21,217 bases of DNA from contig CAKUFI010000046.1 in assembly GCA_934647305.1 (NCBI GenBank), forward strand, positions 1 to 21,217, given 5' to 3'. This DNA comes from an uncultured Clostridia bacterium (GTDB lineage: Bacteria > Bacillota > Clostridia > Christensenellales > Aristaeellaceae). The position numbers and the translations under genes were made by a program. This document shows, piece by piece, positions 13,903-21,196 of the stretch (positions within the stretch are counted from its first letter, which is position 1; every line of letters starts with the position of its first letter). The notes under the pieces were generated by a model. That model did no database searches. It saw nothing but the letters and a program-made list of their open reading frames with translations, and had not been told where the DNA came from.

Positions 13903-14964
13903 TCAGGTGCGCAGCACCAGGTCGGCGCGTTCCTGCGTGCGGCAGGCCGCAAAATAGGTCTCCTCAAGCGGAATCCAGGTGTTGACGAAACGTTCGAGCA
14001 TCTCCGCTCCGTTTCGGCGCAGGATGCGCTCGCGCTGAGTCCGCGCGTCGGTGGTCATGAAGACGGAAAGCTGGTAAGGACGCTCAAAATACGGGTGACA
14101 GGAATAGGAGCCCTCCACAATCGTCAGGCGCTTCGGCGCGATTTCGACCGGTTCAAGGAAGCCAGGAACCGGGTGGCAGCGGTACGGCCTGTAGGAAAAG
14201 GTCTCGCCTTTCTTGAACGGCGCAAGGACTTCACTGGCAAAACGTTCGTAATCCACATTGCCGCCCGGCTCGCTCAGGCGCGCTTTCGTCTTGCGCTCCG
14301 GCGGCAGGAAAAAGTCGTCCATCGGGATCAGGCTCGCGCCGTACACGTTCGCCGCGAGCCGCCCCAGCGTGCTCTTGCCCGAGGCACACCGCCCGTCGAT
14401 TCCGATCAAAGGACGCTCGCCGGGCAGCGCGTCCACTGCCTGAAAAAACGGGAGAAAACGCGCGAAATCGGCCGAAATTACGCGATACGCAGGGTTTTCC
14501 GCCTCGCGATAGGCCGGCGTGTGACTGGCCGCGGGATACCCCTTTCGGGCATATTCGACCAGATACGCCTCCAGCTCGTCCGGCGTGCAGCAGGTGATTT
14601 CGCCGCTTTTCACCAGCCCTCGCAGCAGCTCGAGCTTCTCCTGAAAGCGGGGCAGCGCGCCAAAAACCGTGTTGGCCGTATAAACGAACATAGCGCCCAG
14701 CGTCGCCTCGGACAGAGAGCAGGATGGGAACGCGGCCAGGTTCAGTCGCATCAGGTCGTTTCCTATGGGCTCAAAAAGCGGCTTTTCGGGCTCGTACGGG
14801 GTCATTTTCAGTTCACTTTTCAGGCGGTCGAGTGCGCGCGCCGGATCGTCGATCAGATGGCCGCACCCGAACTCGTTTTGATAGATCAGCTTGACCAGGT
14901 CGCCAGCGCCCATCGCGGGGTGCAGCCGGATCTGCTCGAGCAGTATGTCCTTCAATTCGTTCAT
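13903..14964 (-). CDS. Uncharacterised N-terminal domain fused to a uridine-kinase-like P-loop domain
   Basis: The 353-residue protein has a C-terminal P-loop kinase domain (about 183-353). Walker A is GRCASGKST (191-199). The uridine-kinase-like MDDFFLP stretch (215-221) is followed by NVDYERF (236-242), and a Walker-like IVEGSYS is at 282-288. Family members phosphorylate nucleosides or small metabolites; the substrate is unknown here. Residues 1-175 form an extra domain I cannot name, with recognisable blocks LVKLIYQNEFGCGHLI (23-38) and LMRLNLAAF (71-79). An open frame continues far upstream but lies inside the transporter gene in another frame. The chosen ATG follows GAGG at nine bases and begins 20 bases after the DMT transporter stop. 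The two are probably one transcript. No clear terminator follows. Confidence 0.8.
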   Translation of the reverse strand: MNELKDILLEQIRLHPAMGAGDLVKLIYQNEFGCGHLIDDPARALDRLKSELKMTPYEPEKPLFEPIGNDLMRLNLAAFPSCSLSEATLGAMFVYTANTVFGALPRFQEKLELLRGLVKSGEITCCTPDELEAYLVEYARKGYPAASHTPAYREAENPAYRVISADFARFLPFFQAVDALPGERPLIGIDGRCASGKSTLGRLAANVYGASLIPMDDFFLPPERKTKARLSEPGGNVDYERFASEVLAPFKKGETFSYRPYRCHPVPGFLEPVEIAPKRLTIVEGSYSCHPYFERPYQLSVFMTTDARTQRERILRRNGAEMLERFVNTWIPLEETYFAACRTQERADLVLRT

Positions 14965-14984
14965 TCCAAATAACCTCGTGAAAA

Positions 14985-15863
14985 TTACAGATTCATCAGC
15001 ACCGCGCCCACGCCGCACAGCGCAAGCGCGAGAACCGACTTTGCGGTGAGCTTCGTTTCCTTGAAGACATAGACCGAGATCAGCATCAGCACGACCGGTA
15101 TCAGGCCCGTGCAGCAGGGGAAGACCACGATCGTGGGCAGCGTCTTCAGCGCGCCGATCTGCAGAAACGAGCCGCCGCCCGAGCCCAGGCCGCTTGTCGC
15201 CGCGCAGGCAACGAGCGCGCCCGGCCGGGACAGCCAGGCCTTGAAGTGCTCGCCGCGCGCCCACTGCGCCGCGAACAGGCCCCAGCAGATCAGCGCCGCG
15301 AAGGAATACGCCCAGAACATGAACTGCGCGGTCGGAAGGTCCGGATAATTGACGCCCAGGCTCTTTTTCAGGCAGGCCAGTATGCCGTTGCCCAGCGACA
15401 GGAGCAGCGTCAGCGCGAACCAGCGGGATTGCTGCCTGCCCTCGCTCGTCTGTTTTTCGCCGCCCGGCCGGCAGAGAATCGCCACTGCGATCAGGCAGGC
15501 CGCGCCGCACACGTTGAACGCGGTCAGCTTTTCGCCGCAGAACAGCGTGCCGTAGAACACCGAAAGCACCGTGCCCAGGTTGCCGATCAGCGCGGTCGTG
15601 CCCATCGGCCCGCACAGAAGCGCGAACACCAGCGAGAAGATCGCGCCTAGGTAAACCACACTGTAGGCCGCGGCCAGGCCGAAAAGCGGTGCACTCATCG
15701 GCTTTGCGCCGCCCAGGATCAGCATCAGGAGCGAGATGACGGTGATGGCGATGGCGTTTTGTATGGTCACGCCGGGCAGACCGCCGGGAAAGCGCCGGCC
15801 GAATTCCTTGGTGCCAATGCTGCTGAGGCAGAAAACCAGTATGCACGAGACGAGCAGAAACAT
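14985..15863 (-). CDS. DMT superfamily (EamA-like) transporter
   Basis: The 292-residue protein is almost entirely hydrophobic and has about ten membrane segments in two EamA halves, each ending in a conserved stretch: GTVLSVFYGTLFCGEKLTAF in the first half and LISVYVFKETKLTAKS in the second. Such permeases move metabolites, amino acids or nucleosides across the cytoplasmic membrane. The ATG at 15863 has AGGTGG seven bases upstream and a consensus promoter. Its partner downstream is the uridine-kinase-like fusion protein, so import of a compound that the kinase then phosphorylates is an attractive but unproven idea. Confidence 0.88.
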   Translation of the reverse strand: MFLLVSCILVFCLSSIGTKEFGRRFPGGLPGVTIQNAIAITVISLLMLILGGAKPMSAPLFGLAAAYSVVYLGAIFSLVFALLCGPMGTTALIGNLGTVLSVFYGTLFCGEKLTAFNVCGAACLIAVAILCRPGGEKQTSEGRQQSRWFALTLLLSLGNGILACLKKSLGVNYPDLPTAQFMFWAYSFAALICWGLFAAQWARGEHFKAWLSRPGALVACAATSGLGSGGGSFLQIGALKTLPTIVVFPCCTGLIPVVLMLISVYVFKETKLTAKSVLALALCGVGAVLMNL

Positions 15864-15907
15864 GGGGAGTCCACCTTTCGCCTGACTTTGTGAATAATTG
15901 CGCTACA

Positions 15908-15936
15908 ATTATATAAAGCTTTCACCCTGCTGTCAA
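15908..15936 (-). promoter_or_regulatory. Consensus promoter of the DMT transporter gene
   Basis: On the minus strand a perfect TTGACA (15931-15936) and a perfect TATAAT (15908-15913) are exactly 17 bases apart. It is the best promoter in the window, and strong constitutive expression is expected unless repressed. Confidence 0.88.
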
Positions 15937-16075
15937 GCACCGAAATGCCTGACGCGCGAAAAAGGATAAAACGCGCGCCGCTGGGCAAACTGGAGAAAAA
16001 GCCTGAAGATTACGAGGCATCCGAAGAAATATTACAAATTTAATGTGCTTTCTCAAAGAAAGTTCATAAAACCAC
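15937..16075. other. AT-richer intergenic stretch with a possible small ORF
   Basis: Between the two divergent promoters lies a stretch poorer in GC than its neighbours. A plus-strand frame at 15945-16043 would encode a very charged 32-residue peptide (MPDARKRIKR... ending EILQI). It has no ribosome binding site or convincing promoter, so I do not call it a gene. Two small hairpins are visible: ACGCGCG/CGCGCG arms around 15952-15977 and CTTTCT-CAA-AGAAAG at 16048-16062. Confidence 0.35.
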
Positions 16076-16104
16076 TTTTCAATCGGCAAAAAAACGGGTA
16101 TAAT
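16076..16104 (+). promoter_or_regulatory. Promoter of ftsA-ftsZ
   Basis: TTTTCA (16076-16081) and a consensus TATAAT (16099-16104) are separated by 17 bases. The transcript should start near 16111, giving a 66-base leader before the ftsA ATG. Confidence 0.72.
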
Positions 16105-16111
16105 AGAGACT

Positions 16112-16180
16112 ATGAATGAGTGTATGCACTCGGAGGGCTTTTCAGGCCTTCCGAAGAACAAGCGAGGGATATTCCAATGA
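16112..16180 (+). promoter_or_regulatory. ftsA leader with hairpin and possible upstream ORF
   Basis: The leader has a stem CGGAGGGC/GCCTTCCG (16131-16138 with 16146-16153, one G-T pair). A 22-codon frame starts with ATG at 16112, almost exactly at the predicted transcript start, and its TGA overlaps the ftsA ATG as ATGA. It has no ribosome binding site and would need leaderless initiation. It may be chance, but the exact overlap could couple its translation to ftsA. Confidence 0.3.
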
Positions 16181-17391
16181 AGACAGTAGCAGCGGCTATT
16201 GAGTTTGGCACCTCGAAGATCACGACGCTGATCGCCGAAAACAGCGGCTACAACCGCTGCGACATCATCGGCTCGGGCACGGTGCCGTACGCCGGGTACA
16301 CCGGCGGGGTGTGGAACGAGCCCGAAAGGCTGCGCGAGGCGGTCGAGGCCTCGATCCACGCCGCCGAGGTCGAGGCGAAGCGCAGCGTGAAGGAAATCTA
16401 CGTGGGCGTGCCCTGCGAGAACATTCACGTGTGCACCGCGATCGGTCAGGCGGACGTGGCGGGCGAGGATCACCGGATCACCGACGAGGACCTGGATCGA
16501 GTGATGGACGACGCGGCGGATCAGCTGCACCTGGACCAGATGGGCGGAAACGTGCTGCACAGGAGCCCGGCTTGGTTCAGCGTGGACGGCGGCAAGCACA
16601 CGATGCGCCTGGTCAACACGCCCGGGCACACGGTGACGGCGCTGGTGTCCTTTATCATGGCCGACCCGGATTTTATCGACGACGTGCGGCTGCTGCTGGG
16701 CCAGCTGGGGGTGACGGTCAACGCCTTCATGTCCCCGACGCTGGGCACGGCGACGCTGCTGATGTCCTACGAGGAGCGCGACAAGACGCCCGTGCTGATC
16801 GATGTGGGATACCTCAACACCGAGGTCTCGGTCATCGAGGGCGACGCCATCACCTATCACGCGGTGCTGCCCGAGGGCGGCGGCGACATTACCGCAGAGC
16901 TCGCCGAGACGCTCGAGATCGACATGAAGGAAGCCGAGGCGCTCAAGCGGGATTACATTTTCAAGCCCGATGAGTTCGACGCGCCGGGCGATCCGCAGGT
17001 TCGCTTCGCCGACGGCTCGGTGGTCACGTTCCCGTATGACTTCGTGGCAAACACCGTCGAGCACGTCACCGGGCAGCTGGTGCAGGACATCGAGCTGACG
17101 CTGCGCGACGCGGGCGAGTGCATTTCGCCCAAATCGCAGATTTACCTGACCGGCGGCGGGCTGATTAACATGCGCGGCGCGCGCGAATACCTGGCCGACA
17201 AGCTGGGCAGGGGCGTAAAGATTCCCACGCTGCGCGCGGCCAGACTGAACAATCACCGCTTTGCGAGCTCACTGGGTCTGATGGATCAGGTGTTCGACGC
17301 GGTGGAGCAGCAGACGGCGCTCGATGAGGAAAAGGGTTCGTCAAAACTGGACGGCCTCAAAAACATGTTCCGCAAACGGACCAACGACTGA
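16177..17391 (+). CDS. ftsA: Cell division protein FtsA-like
   Basis: The 404-residue actin-fold protein tethers FtsZ filaments to the membrane at the division site. The phosphate-1 loop IEFGTSKI (8-15), an FtsA-specific SHS2 (1C) region (about 72-190), PEGGGDITAELAETLEID (232-249) and the adenosine motif IYLTGGGLINMRG (322-334) are in order. The C terminus ends in an amphipathic stretch, SSKLDGLKNMFRKR (388-401), suited to membrane binding. The oddity is the phosphate-2 loop, which reads IDVGYLNTEVSV (208-219) where typical FtsA has a glycine-rich GGGTTD, so nucleotide handling may differ. The ATG at 16177 has GAGGG eight bases upstream; an in-frame GTG at 16120 is rejected. ftsZ follows after 26 bases. 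Confidence 0.88.
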   Translation: MKTVAAAIEFGTSKITTLIAENSGYNRCDIIGSGTVPYAGYTGGVWNEPERLREAVEASIHAAEVEAKRSVKEIYVGVPCENIHVCTAIGQADVAGEDHRITDEDLDRVMDDAADQLHLDQMGGNVLHRSPAWFSVDGGKHTMRLVNTPGHTVTALVSFIMADPDFIDDVRLLLGQLGVTVNAFMSPTLGTATLLMSYEERDKTPVLIDVGYLNTEVSVIEGDAITYHAVLPEGGGDITAELAETLEIDMKEAEALKRDYIFKPDEFDAPGDPQVRFADGSVVTFPYDFVANTVEHVTGQLVQDIELTLRDAGECISPKSQIYLTGGGLINMRGAREYLADKLGRGVKIPTLRAARLNNHRFASSLGLMDQVFDAVEQQTALDEEKGSSKLDGLKNMFRKRTND

Positions 17392-17417
17392 AGAATAACT
17401 AGACGGGGGGATGTCTT

Positions 17418-18812
17418 GTGCCTATCGAATTTGATAATACGGAAGTAAACAGCTTTGCTCAGATTAAGGTAGTCGGCGTGGGCGGCGCCGGCACGAACGC
17501 GGTCAACCGCATGGTGGAGGCCGGGATTCAGGGCGTGGAATTCATCGCCATCAACACCGACCGCCAGGCGCTGAACCTGTCCAAGGCCCCGACCAAGCTG
17601 CAGATCGGCGAGAAAATCACCAAGGGCCTGGGCGCGGGCGCGAAGCCCGACGTGGGCCAGCAGGCGGCCGAGGAGAGCCGCGAGGACATTACGAACCTCA
17701 TCAAGGGCGCGGACCTGGTGTTCGTGACCTGCGGCATGGGCGGCGGCACCGGCACGGGCGCGGCCCCTGTCATCGCCGGCATCGCGCGCGACATGGGCAT
17801 CCTGACCATCGGCGTGGTGTCCAAGCCCTTCGTCTTTGAGGGCAAGCAGCGCATGCGCAACGCCGAAAACGGCATCGAGCAGCTCAAGCAGCGGGTGGAC
17901 ACGCTGGTCGTGGTGCCCAATGAGCGGCTGCTGCAGGTCGTGACCAAGGCGACCTCGATCACCGAGGCCTTCCGCCAGGCCGACGACACGCTGCGCCAGG
18001 GCATTCAGGGCATTTCCGACCTGATCGCCGTGCCCAACCTGATCAACCTGGACTTCGCCGACGTGCGCACGGTCATGCAGTGCGGCGGTCTGGCACACAT
18101 GGGCATCGGCGTGGGCAAGGGCGAGAGCCGCATCGTGGACGCGGCCACCCAGGCCATCAGCAGCCCGATGCTGGAGACCTCGATCGACGGCGCACGCGCG
18201 GTGCTGATCAACATCACCGGCGGCAAGGACACCTCTATCCTGGACATCAACGAGGCCACGCAGAAGATCACCCAGGCGGCCGATCCGGACGCGAACATCA
18301 TCTTCGGCGCGGGCATCGACGAGTCGCTTGAGGACGAGGTGCACGTCACCGTCATCGCGACCGGCTTCGACCGCGACACGCACACGAATGTGCGCCCCAG
18401 CGTGGTCGCCAGCGAGCGTCCCGCGCCCGTGGAGCGCCCGGTCGTGGATCGTCCGGTGCAGCAGGCGCCCGTCGAGCAGCACCCGGTGCACACCGAGGGG
18501 CCTGAGCTGCCCTCGTTTGTGAACGAGTCCTCCCGCTACGTCAAGCCCGAGCGCGAGGAGAGGCCGTCTCTGTACGGCGAACGCGCCACCTTCAACCCGA
18601 ACCAGCAGCCGCGTTATACCCAGTATCGCCCCGAGCAGCAGGCCGCGCCTCAGCAGCAGCCTGCACCCCAGCAGCGCCCCGCGCGCGACGACTTCTACTC
18701 GGAGGATCCCTTCGAGGAGGACGGCGCGGACACGCAGCAGCAGCCTCAGGAGCGCACCCGCCGCGGCTTTACCCCGGATATTCCCGGCTTCCTGCGCAAC
18801 CGGCGCAAGTGA
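17418..18812 (+). CDS. ftsZ: Cell division protein FtsZ
   Basis: The 464-residue tubulin homologue polymerises with GTP to form the cytokinetic ring. The GTPase domain (about 12-320) has KVVGVGGAGTNAVNRM (17-32), the tubulin signature GGGTGTGAAPV (108-118) and the synergy loop NLDFAD (210-215). A long Gln/Pro-rich disordered linker (about 325-450) ends in the conserved C-terminal peptide TPDIPGFLRNRRK, which binds FtsA and other partners. Translation starts at GTG 17418 with a purine-rich G run upstream; a nearby ATG at 17411 is out of frame. It is cotranscribed with ftsA and followed by a hairpin terminator. Confidence 0.98.
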   Translation: MPIEFDNTEVNSFAQIKVVGVGGAGTNAVNRMVEAGIQGVEFIAINTDRQALNLSKAPTKLQIGEKITKGLGAGAKPDVGQQAAEESREDITNLIKGADLVFVTCGMGGGTGTGAAPVIAGIARDMGILTIGVVSKPFVFEGKQRMRNAENGIEQLKQRVDTLVVVPNERLLQVVTKATSITEAFRQADDTLRQGIQGISDLIAVPNLINLDFADVRTVMQCGGLAHMGIGVGKGESRIVDAATQAISSPMLETSIDGARAVLINITGGKDTSILDINEATQKITQAADPDANIIFGAGIDESLEDEVHVTVIATGFDRDTHTNVRPSVVASERPAPVERPVVDRPVQQAPVEQHPVHTEGPELPSFVNESSRYVKPEREERPSLYGERATFNPNQQPRYTQYRPEQQAAPQQQPAPQQRPARDDFYSEDPFEEDGADTQQQPQERTRRGFTPDIPGFLRNRRK

Positions 18813-18837
18813 ACCGCAGACTGAAGCATTCGATCAG

Positions 18838-18869
18838 GAAGCCTGAGACGCGTTGTCCCAGGCTTCTTT
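18838..18869 (+). terminator. Probable terminator after ftsZ
   Basis: GAAGCCTG (18838-18845) pairs perfectly with CAGGCTTC (18859-18866) and is followed by TTTG. The T tract is short, so readthrough into the next gene is possible; I find no good separate promoter for that gene. Confidence 0.65.
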
Positions 18870-18888
18870 GTAGTGGATGGAGGAAAAA

Positions 18889-20265
18889 ATGACTGAATAC
18901 GACCTGACCGCGATGAGCGTGCCGCTGCCCGAGGACGTGCAGAAATGCAAGCTGGCGGGCGACCTGGAGGGCGCAAAGCGGCTGATTGAGAGGCGGTTGA
19001 AAGACGAGTGGCTGGGCGAGCGGCTCAAAAAGCGGCTGGCGCTCGAAAAGCTGGCCATGGAAAGACTGCCCGGCGAGTATCCGCTGAGCAGGGCGCAGGC
19101 GATGGCGCAGCTGAAGGAAGAAATCCCGGACTTCACCGAGGCGGAATTCGACGCGCTCGAGGAAGCGGGCTGGATCGACTTTTATTATATCGAGGGCGAA
19201 AAGCGCTATTTCTGCGCGTTCTGCGCGTCGCTGCTGGTCGCGCACCCCGAGATCGCCGCGCGGGCCGGAAAGCCGCTGGGCGCGAGGCGGGGCGTGCTGG
19301 ACGAGTGCATGAACGCGATGCGCAAAAAGGGTGAGGCGAGCTGCCGGACGCGCGTTCGGGTGTCGCTTCGGCTGAAGGACGAGGCGTTTATCCCGGGCGA
19401 AACCTATCGCGTGCACCTGCCCGTGCCCAAGAACGGGGTGCAGGTGATGGGCGCGAGGGTGCTGCGCGTGTCGCCCGCCGATTGCGCGCGCGTGAACGGC
19501 GAGGACGCGCCCCAGCGGACGGTGTACTTCGAGACGAAACTGGACGAAAATCGGCCGTTTGAGGTGGAGTTCGAGCTGGTGAACCGGGTGCTGTATGCCG
19601 ATACCGGGCATTCGGAAACATGCACGGGACATCTGTACAGTGCGCCTGCGCCTACGGCGGACGACCTGTGCGAGCTGCCGCCGCACGTGCGGTTTACGCC
19701 GTATCTGCGCGCGCTGGCCGAGGAGCTGGCGGGCGGGGAGACGCGGCCGCTGGAAAAGGCGCGCAGGTTTTACGACTACGTGACGCGCGCGGTCAACTAC
19801 GCCTATCTGCGGCAGTACTTCCTGTACGAAAACCTGGCCGAGTACGTAGCGGTCAACCGGCGCGGAGACTGCGGGGCGCAGTCGCTGCTGTTCATCGCGC
19901 TGTGCCGCATCGCCGGGATTCCCGCGCGCTGGCAGAGCGGCATGTACGTCGGGGCGGGCGACAGCCAGGCGGGCAGTCACGACTGGGCGATGTTCTACGC
20001 CGAGCCGTTCGGCTGGCTGTTTGCCGACTGCTCCTTCGGCGGCGGGGGACGGGAGGAAAAGCGCCGGTTCTACTTTGGCAACCTGGATCCATTCCGGGTG
20101 GCGGCAAACGACGCGTACGGCGCGCCGATGCAGCCGCCCTGCCGATTCCTGCGCGACGACCCGTTCGACAACCAGAGCGGCGAGTGCGAGTGCGGCAGCC
20201 GCGGCTTTACCGCGCGGGACTGGACGGTCAGCCGCAAGATATTGGAATCGGAAAAGGACTTCTGA
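18889..20265 (+). CDS. Transglutaminase-like domain protein
   Basis: The 458-residue protein has a C-terminal transglutaminase-like (papain-fold) domain with an apparent Cys-His-Asp triad: C328 in RRGDCGAQSLL, H364 in GSHDWAMFY and D380 in GWLFADCSFG. Such domains act as proteases, amidases or cross-linkers, and the activity cannot be told from sequence. The N-terminal 150 residues are charged and helical, with FCAFC (108-112) as a possible thiol or metal site; the middle (150-260) looks beta-rich. No signal peptide is present, so it is probably cytoplasmic. The ATG at 18889 follows GGAGG by five bases; an in-frame ATG at 18877 lacks a site. An AraC regulator gene follows after 42 bases, suggesting one operon. 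Confidence 0.85.
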   Translation: MTEYDLTAMSVPLPEDVQKCKLAGDLEGAKRLIERRLKDEWLGERLKKRLALEKLAMERLPGEYPLSRAQAMAQLKEEIPDFTEAEFDALEEAGWIDFYYIEGEKRYFCAFCASLLVAHPEIAARAGKPLGARRGVLDECMNAMRKKGEASCRTRVRVSLRLKDEAFIPGETYRVHLPVPKNGVQVMGARVLRVSPADCARVNGEDAPQRTVYFETKLDENRPFEVEFELVNRVLYADTGHSETCTGHLYSAPAPTADDLCELPPHVRFTPYLRALAEELAGGETRPLEKARRFYDYVTRAVNYAYLRQYFLYENLAEYVAVNRRGDCGAQSLLFIALCRIAGIPARWQSGMYVGAGDSQAGSHDWAMFYAEPFGWLFADCSFGGGGREEKRRFYFGNLDPFRVAANDAYGAPMQPPCRFLRDDPFDNQSGECECGSRGFTARDWTVSRKILESEKDF

Positions 20266-20307
20266 CGCGCAGGAGGCGAAAAAACGGAACAGGGAGGTGA
20301 GGGCGCG

Positions 20308-21117
20308 GTGATCGAGGTGCGCTGGTACGACGGCTCCGATCCGCCCGATTCGCATTTTCACACCGGGTTCGAGCTGCTCTACATCCAGTCTGGCCGCGTA
20401 CACATCCGTGTCGCCGGGCGGGAATACGAGGCGAGCGCGCCTGCGTGCGTGTTTTTCAGCAACCTGGAGCCGCACGCGCTTTCCCAGGCCGGGCCGGATT
20501 ACGCGCGATACACTGTGCTGCTTTCCCCGGAGGAGGCGACCGCCGCGCTGAAAAATCCGCTGCTCTTGTCGGCGTTTCGCAACCGGCCGAAGGACTTCTG
20601 CCACGTGATGCAATGCGAGGGGCGCGCGCCGGAGGGCTACCTTGAGGCCATGCGGCGCGAGAGCGAGCGGGAGGACGGCTTCCGGGAGGGGTGTCTGCAG
20701 AGCCTTTTTTACCTGTTGCTGGCGGCGCTCTATCGCCAGACGCCCGACTTTTTCCCGCTGGCCCGGCACGCCTGCAGCGACTCGATACTCGCCGTGCAGC
20801 AGTACTTGGACGAGCACTTCCGCGAAAACCTGTCCGTGCAGGAGGTGGCGCGGCAGTTCTTCATCAGCCCGGGCTACCTGCAGCACCGGTTTACCGAGCT
20901 GGTCGGCTGCAGCCCCAAGCAGTACCTGATCCTGAGCCGGCTGTCCGCCGCGCAGCGCATGCTGCTGACCACGCGATTGACCGTCGCCGAGATTGCCGGC
21001 GAGTGCGGATTTACCGAGGCAAACAATTTCATTCGCCGCTTTTCCGCGCACTTCGGCGAAACGCCCGCGCAGTATCGACGGAACCAGGCAGAGCAGACGA
21101 AAAAAGAGAGACCTTGA
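20308..21117 (+). CDS. AraC family transcriptional regulator
   Basis: The 269-residue regulator has an N-terminal cupin-like effector domain (about 10-100, with HFHTGFELLYIQSGRVHI at 16-33) and a C-terminal double helix-turn-helix. The first is LSVQEVARQFFISPGYLQHRF (175-195) and the second is VAEIAGECGFTEANNFIRRF (226-245), ending with the AraC signature GETPAQYRR (250-258). Translation starts at GTG 20308, ten bases after GGAGG. Small sugars are common ligands of this class, but the ligand is unknown. It follows the transglutaminase gene on the same strand. Its stop codon lies within the stem of its own terminator. Confidence 0.93.
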   Translation: MIEVRWYDGSDPPDSHFHTGFELLYIQSGRVHIRVAGREYEASAPACVFFSNLEPHALSQAGPDYARYTVLLSPEEATAALKNPLLLSAFRNRPKDFCHVMQCEGRAPEGYLEAMRRESEREDGFREGCLQSLFYLLLAALYRQTPDFFPLARHACSDSILAVQQYLDEHFRENLSVQEVARQFFISPGYLQHRFTELVGCSPKQYLILSRLSAAQRMLLTTRLTVAEIAGECGFTEANNFIRRFSAHFGETPAQYRRNQAEQTKKERP

Positions 21118-21129
21118 AAAAGGTCTCTC
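21106..21129 (+). terminator. Terminator overlapping the AraC stop codon
   Basis: A perfect 10-base-pair stem GAGAGACCTT/AAGGTCTCTC closes a GAAA tetraloop (loop 21116-21119). The last codons and part of the stop form the left arm. There is no T tract directly after it, but the next repeat hairpin follows at once and may share the function. Confidence 0.7.
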
Positions 21130-21185
21130 AGCTTGTCAAAAAAGGTTTTGACAAGCTGGTGGCCGGGGAAGCAAGCTCCCCGGCC
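21129..21185 (-). repeat. Two-hairpin dispersed repeat, right copy (inverted)
   Basis: This is the reverse complement of 18-74 with two differences in 57 bases. Hairpin CAGCTTGTCAAAA with loop AAGG (21129-21158) is followed by the GGCCGGGG...CCCCGGCC hairpin (21161-21185). The second stem is perfect here and longer than in the left copy, the two differences being compensatory for base pairing. Confidence 0.87.
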
Positions 21186-21196
21186 AGGTGCCGACG

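Noticed and set aside
14965..15846. Long upstream continuation of the kinase frame (total 647 codons)
   Set aside because: This part overlaps the DMT transporter gene in another frame, reads as Arg/Gly-rich low-quality protein, and the ATG at 14964 has its own ribosome binding site.
15945..16043. Plus-strand 32-codon ORF encoding a basic then acidic peptide in the DMT-ftsA interval
   Set aside because: It lacks a ribosome binding site and a convincing promoter and overlaps upstream regulatory DNA of the divergent gene. It could be real, but sequence alone does not support a call.
18440..18770. Gln/Pro-rich repeats near the end of ftsZ as a possible unstable repeat
   Set aside because: This is the normal disordered FtsZ linker. 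The CAG-rich codons come from Gln runs and are not perfect tandem repeats.
18769..21051. Minus-strand 760-codon open frame opposite the transglutaminase and AraC genes
   Set aside because: It covers two genes with clear domains on the plus strand. Its translation is Arg/Ala/His/Gln-rich with no motifs, as expected from antisense GC-rich codons.
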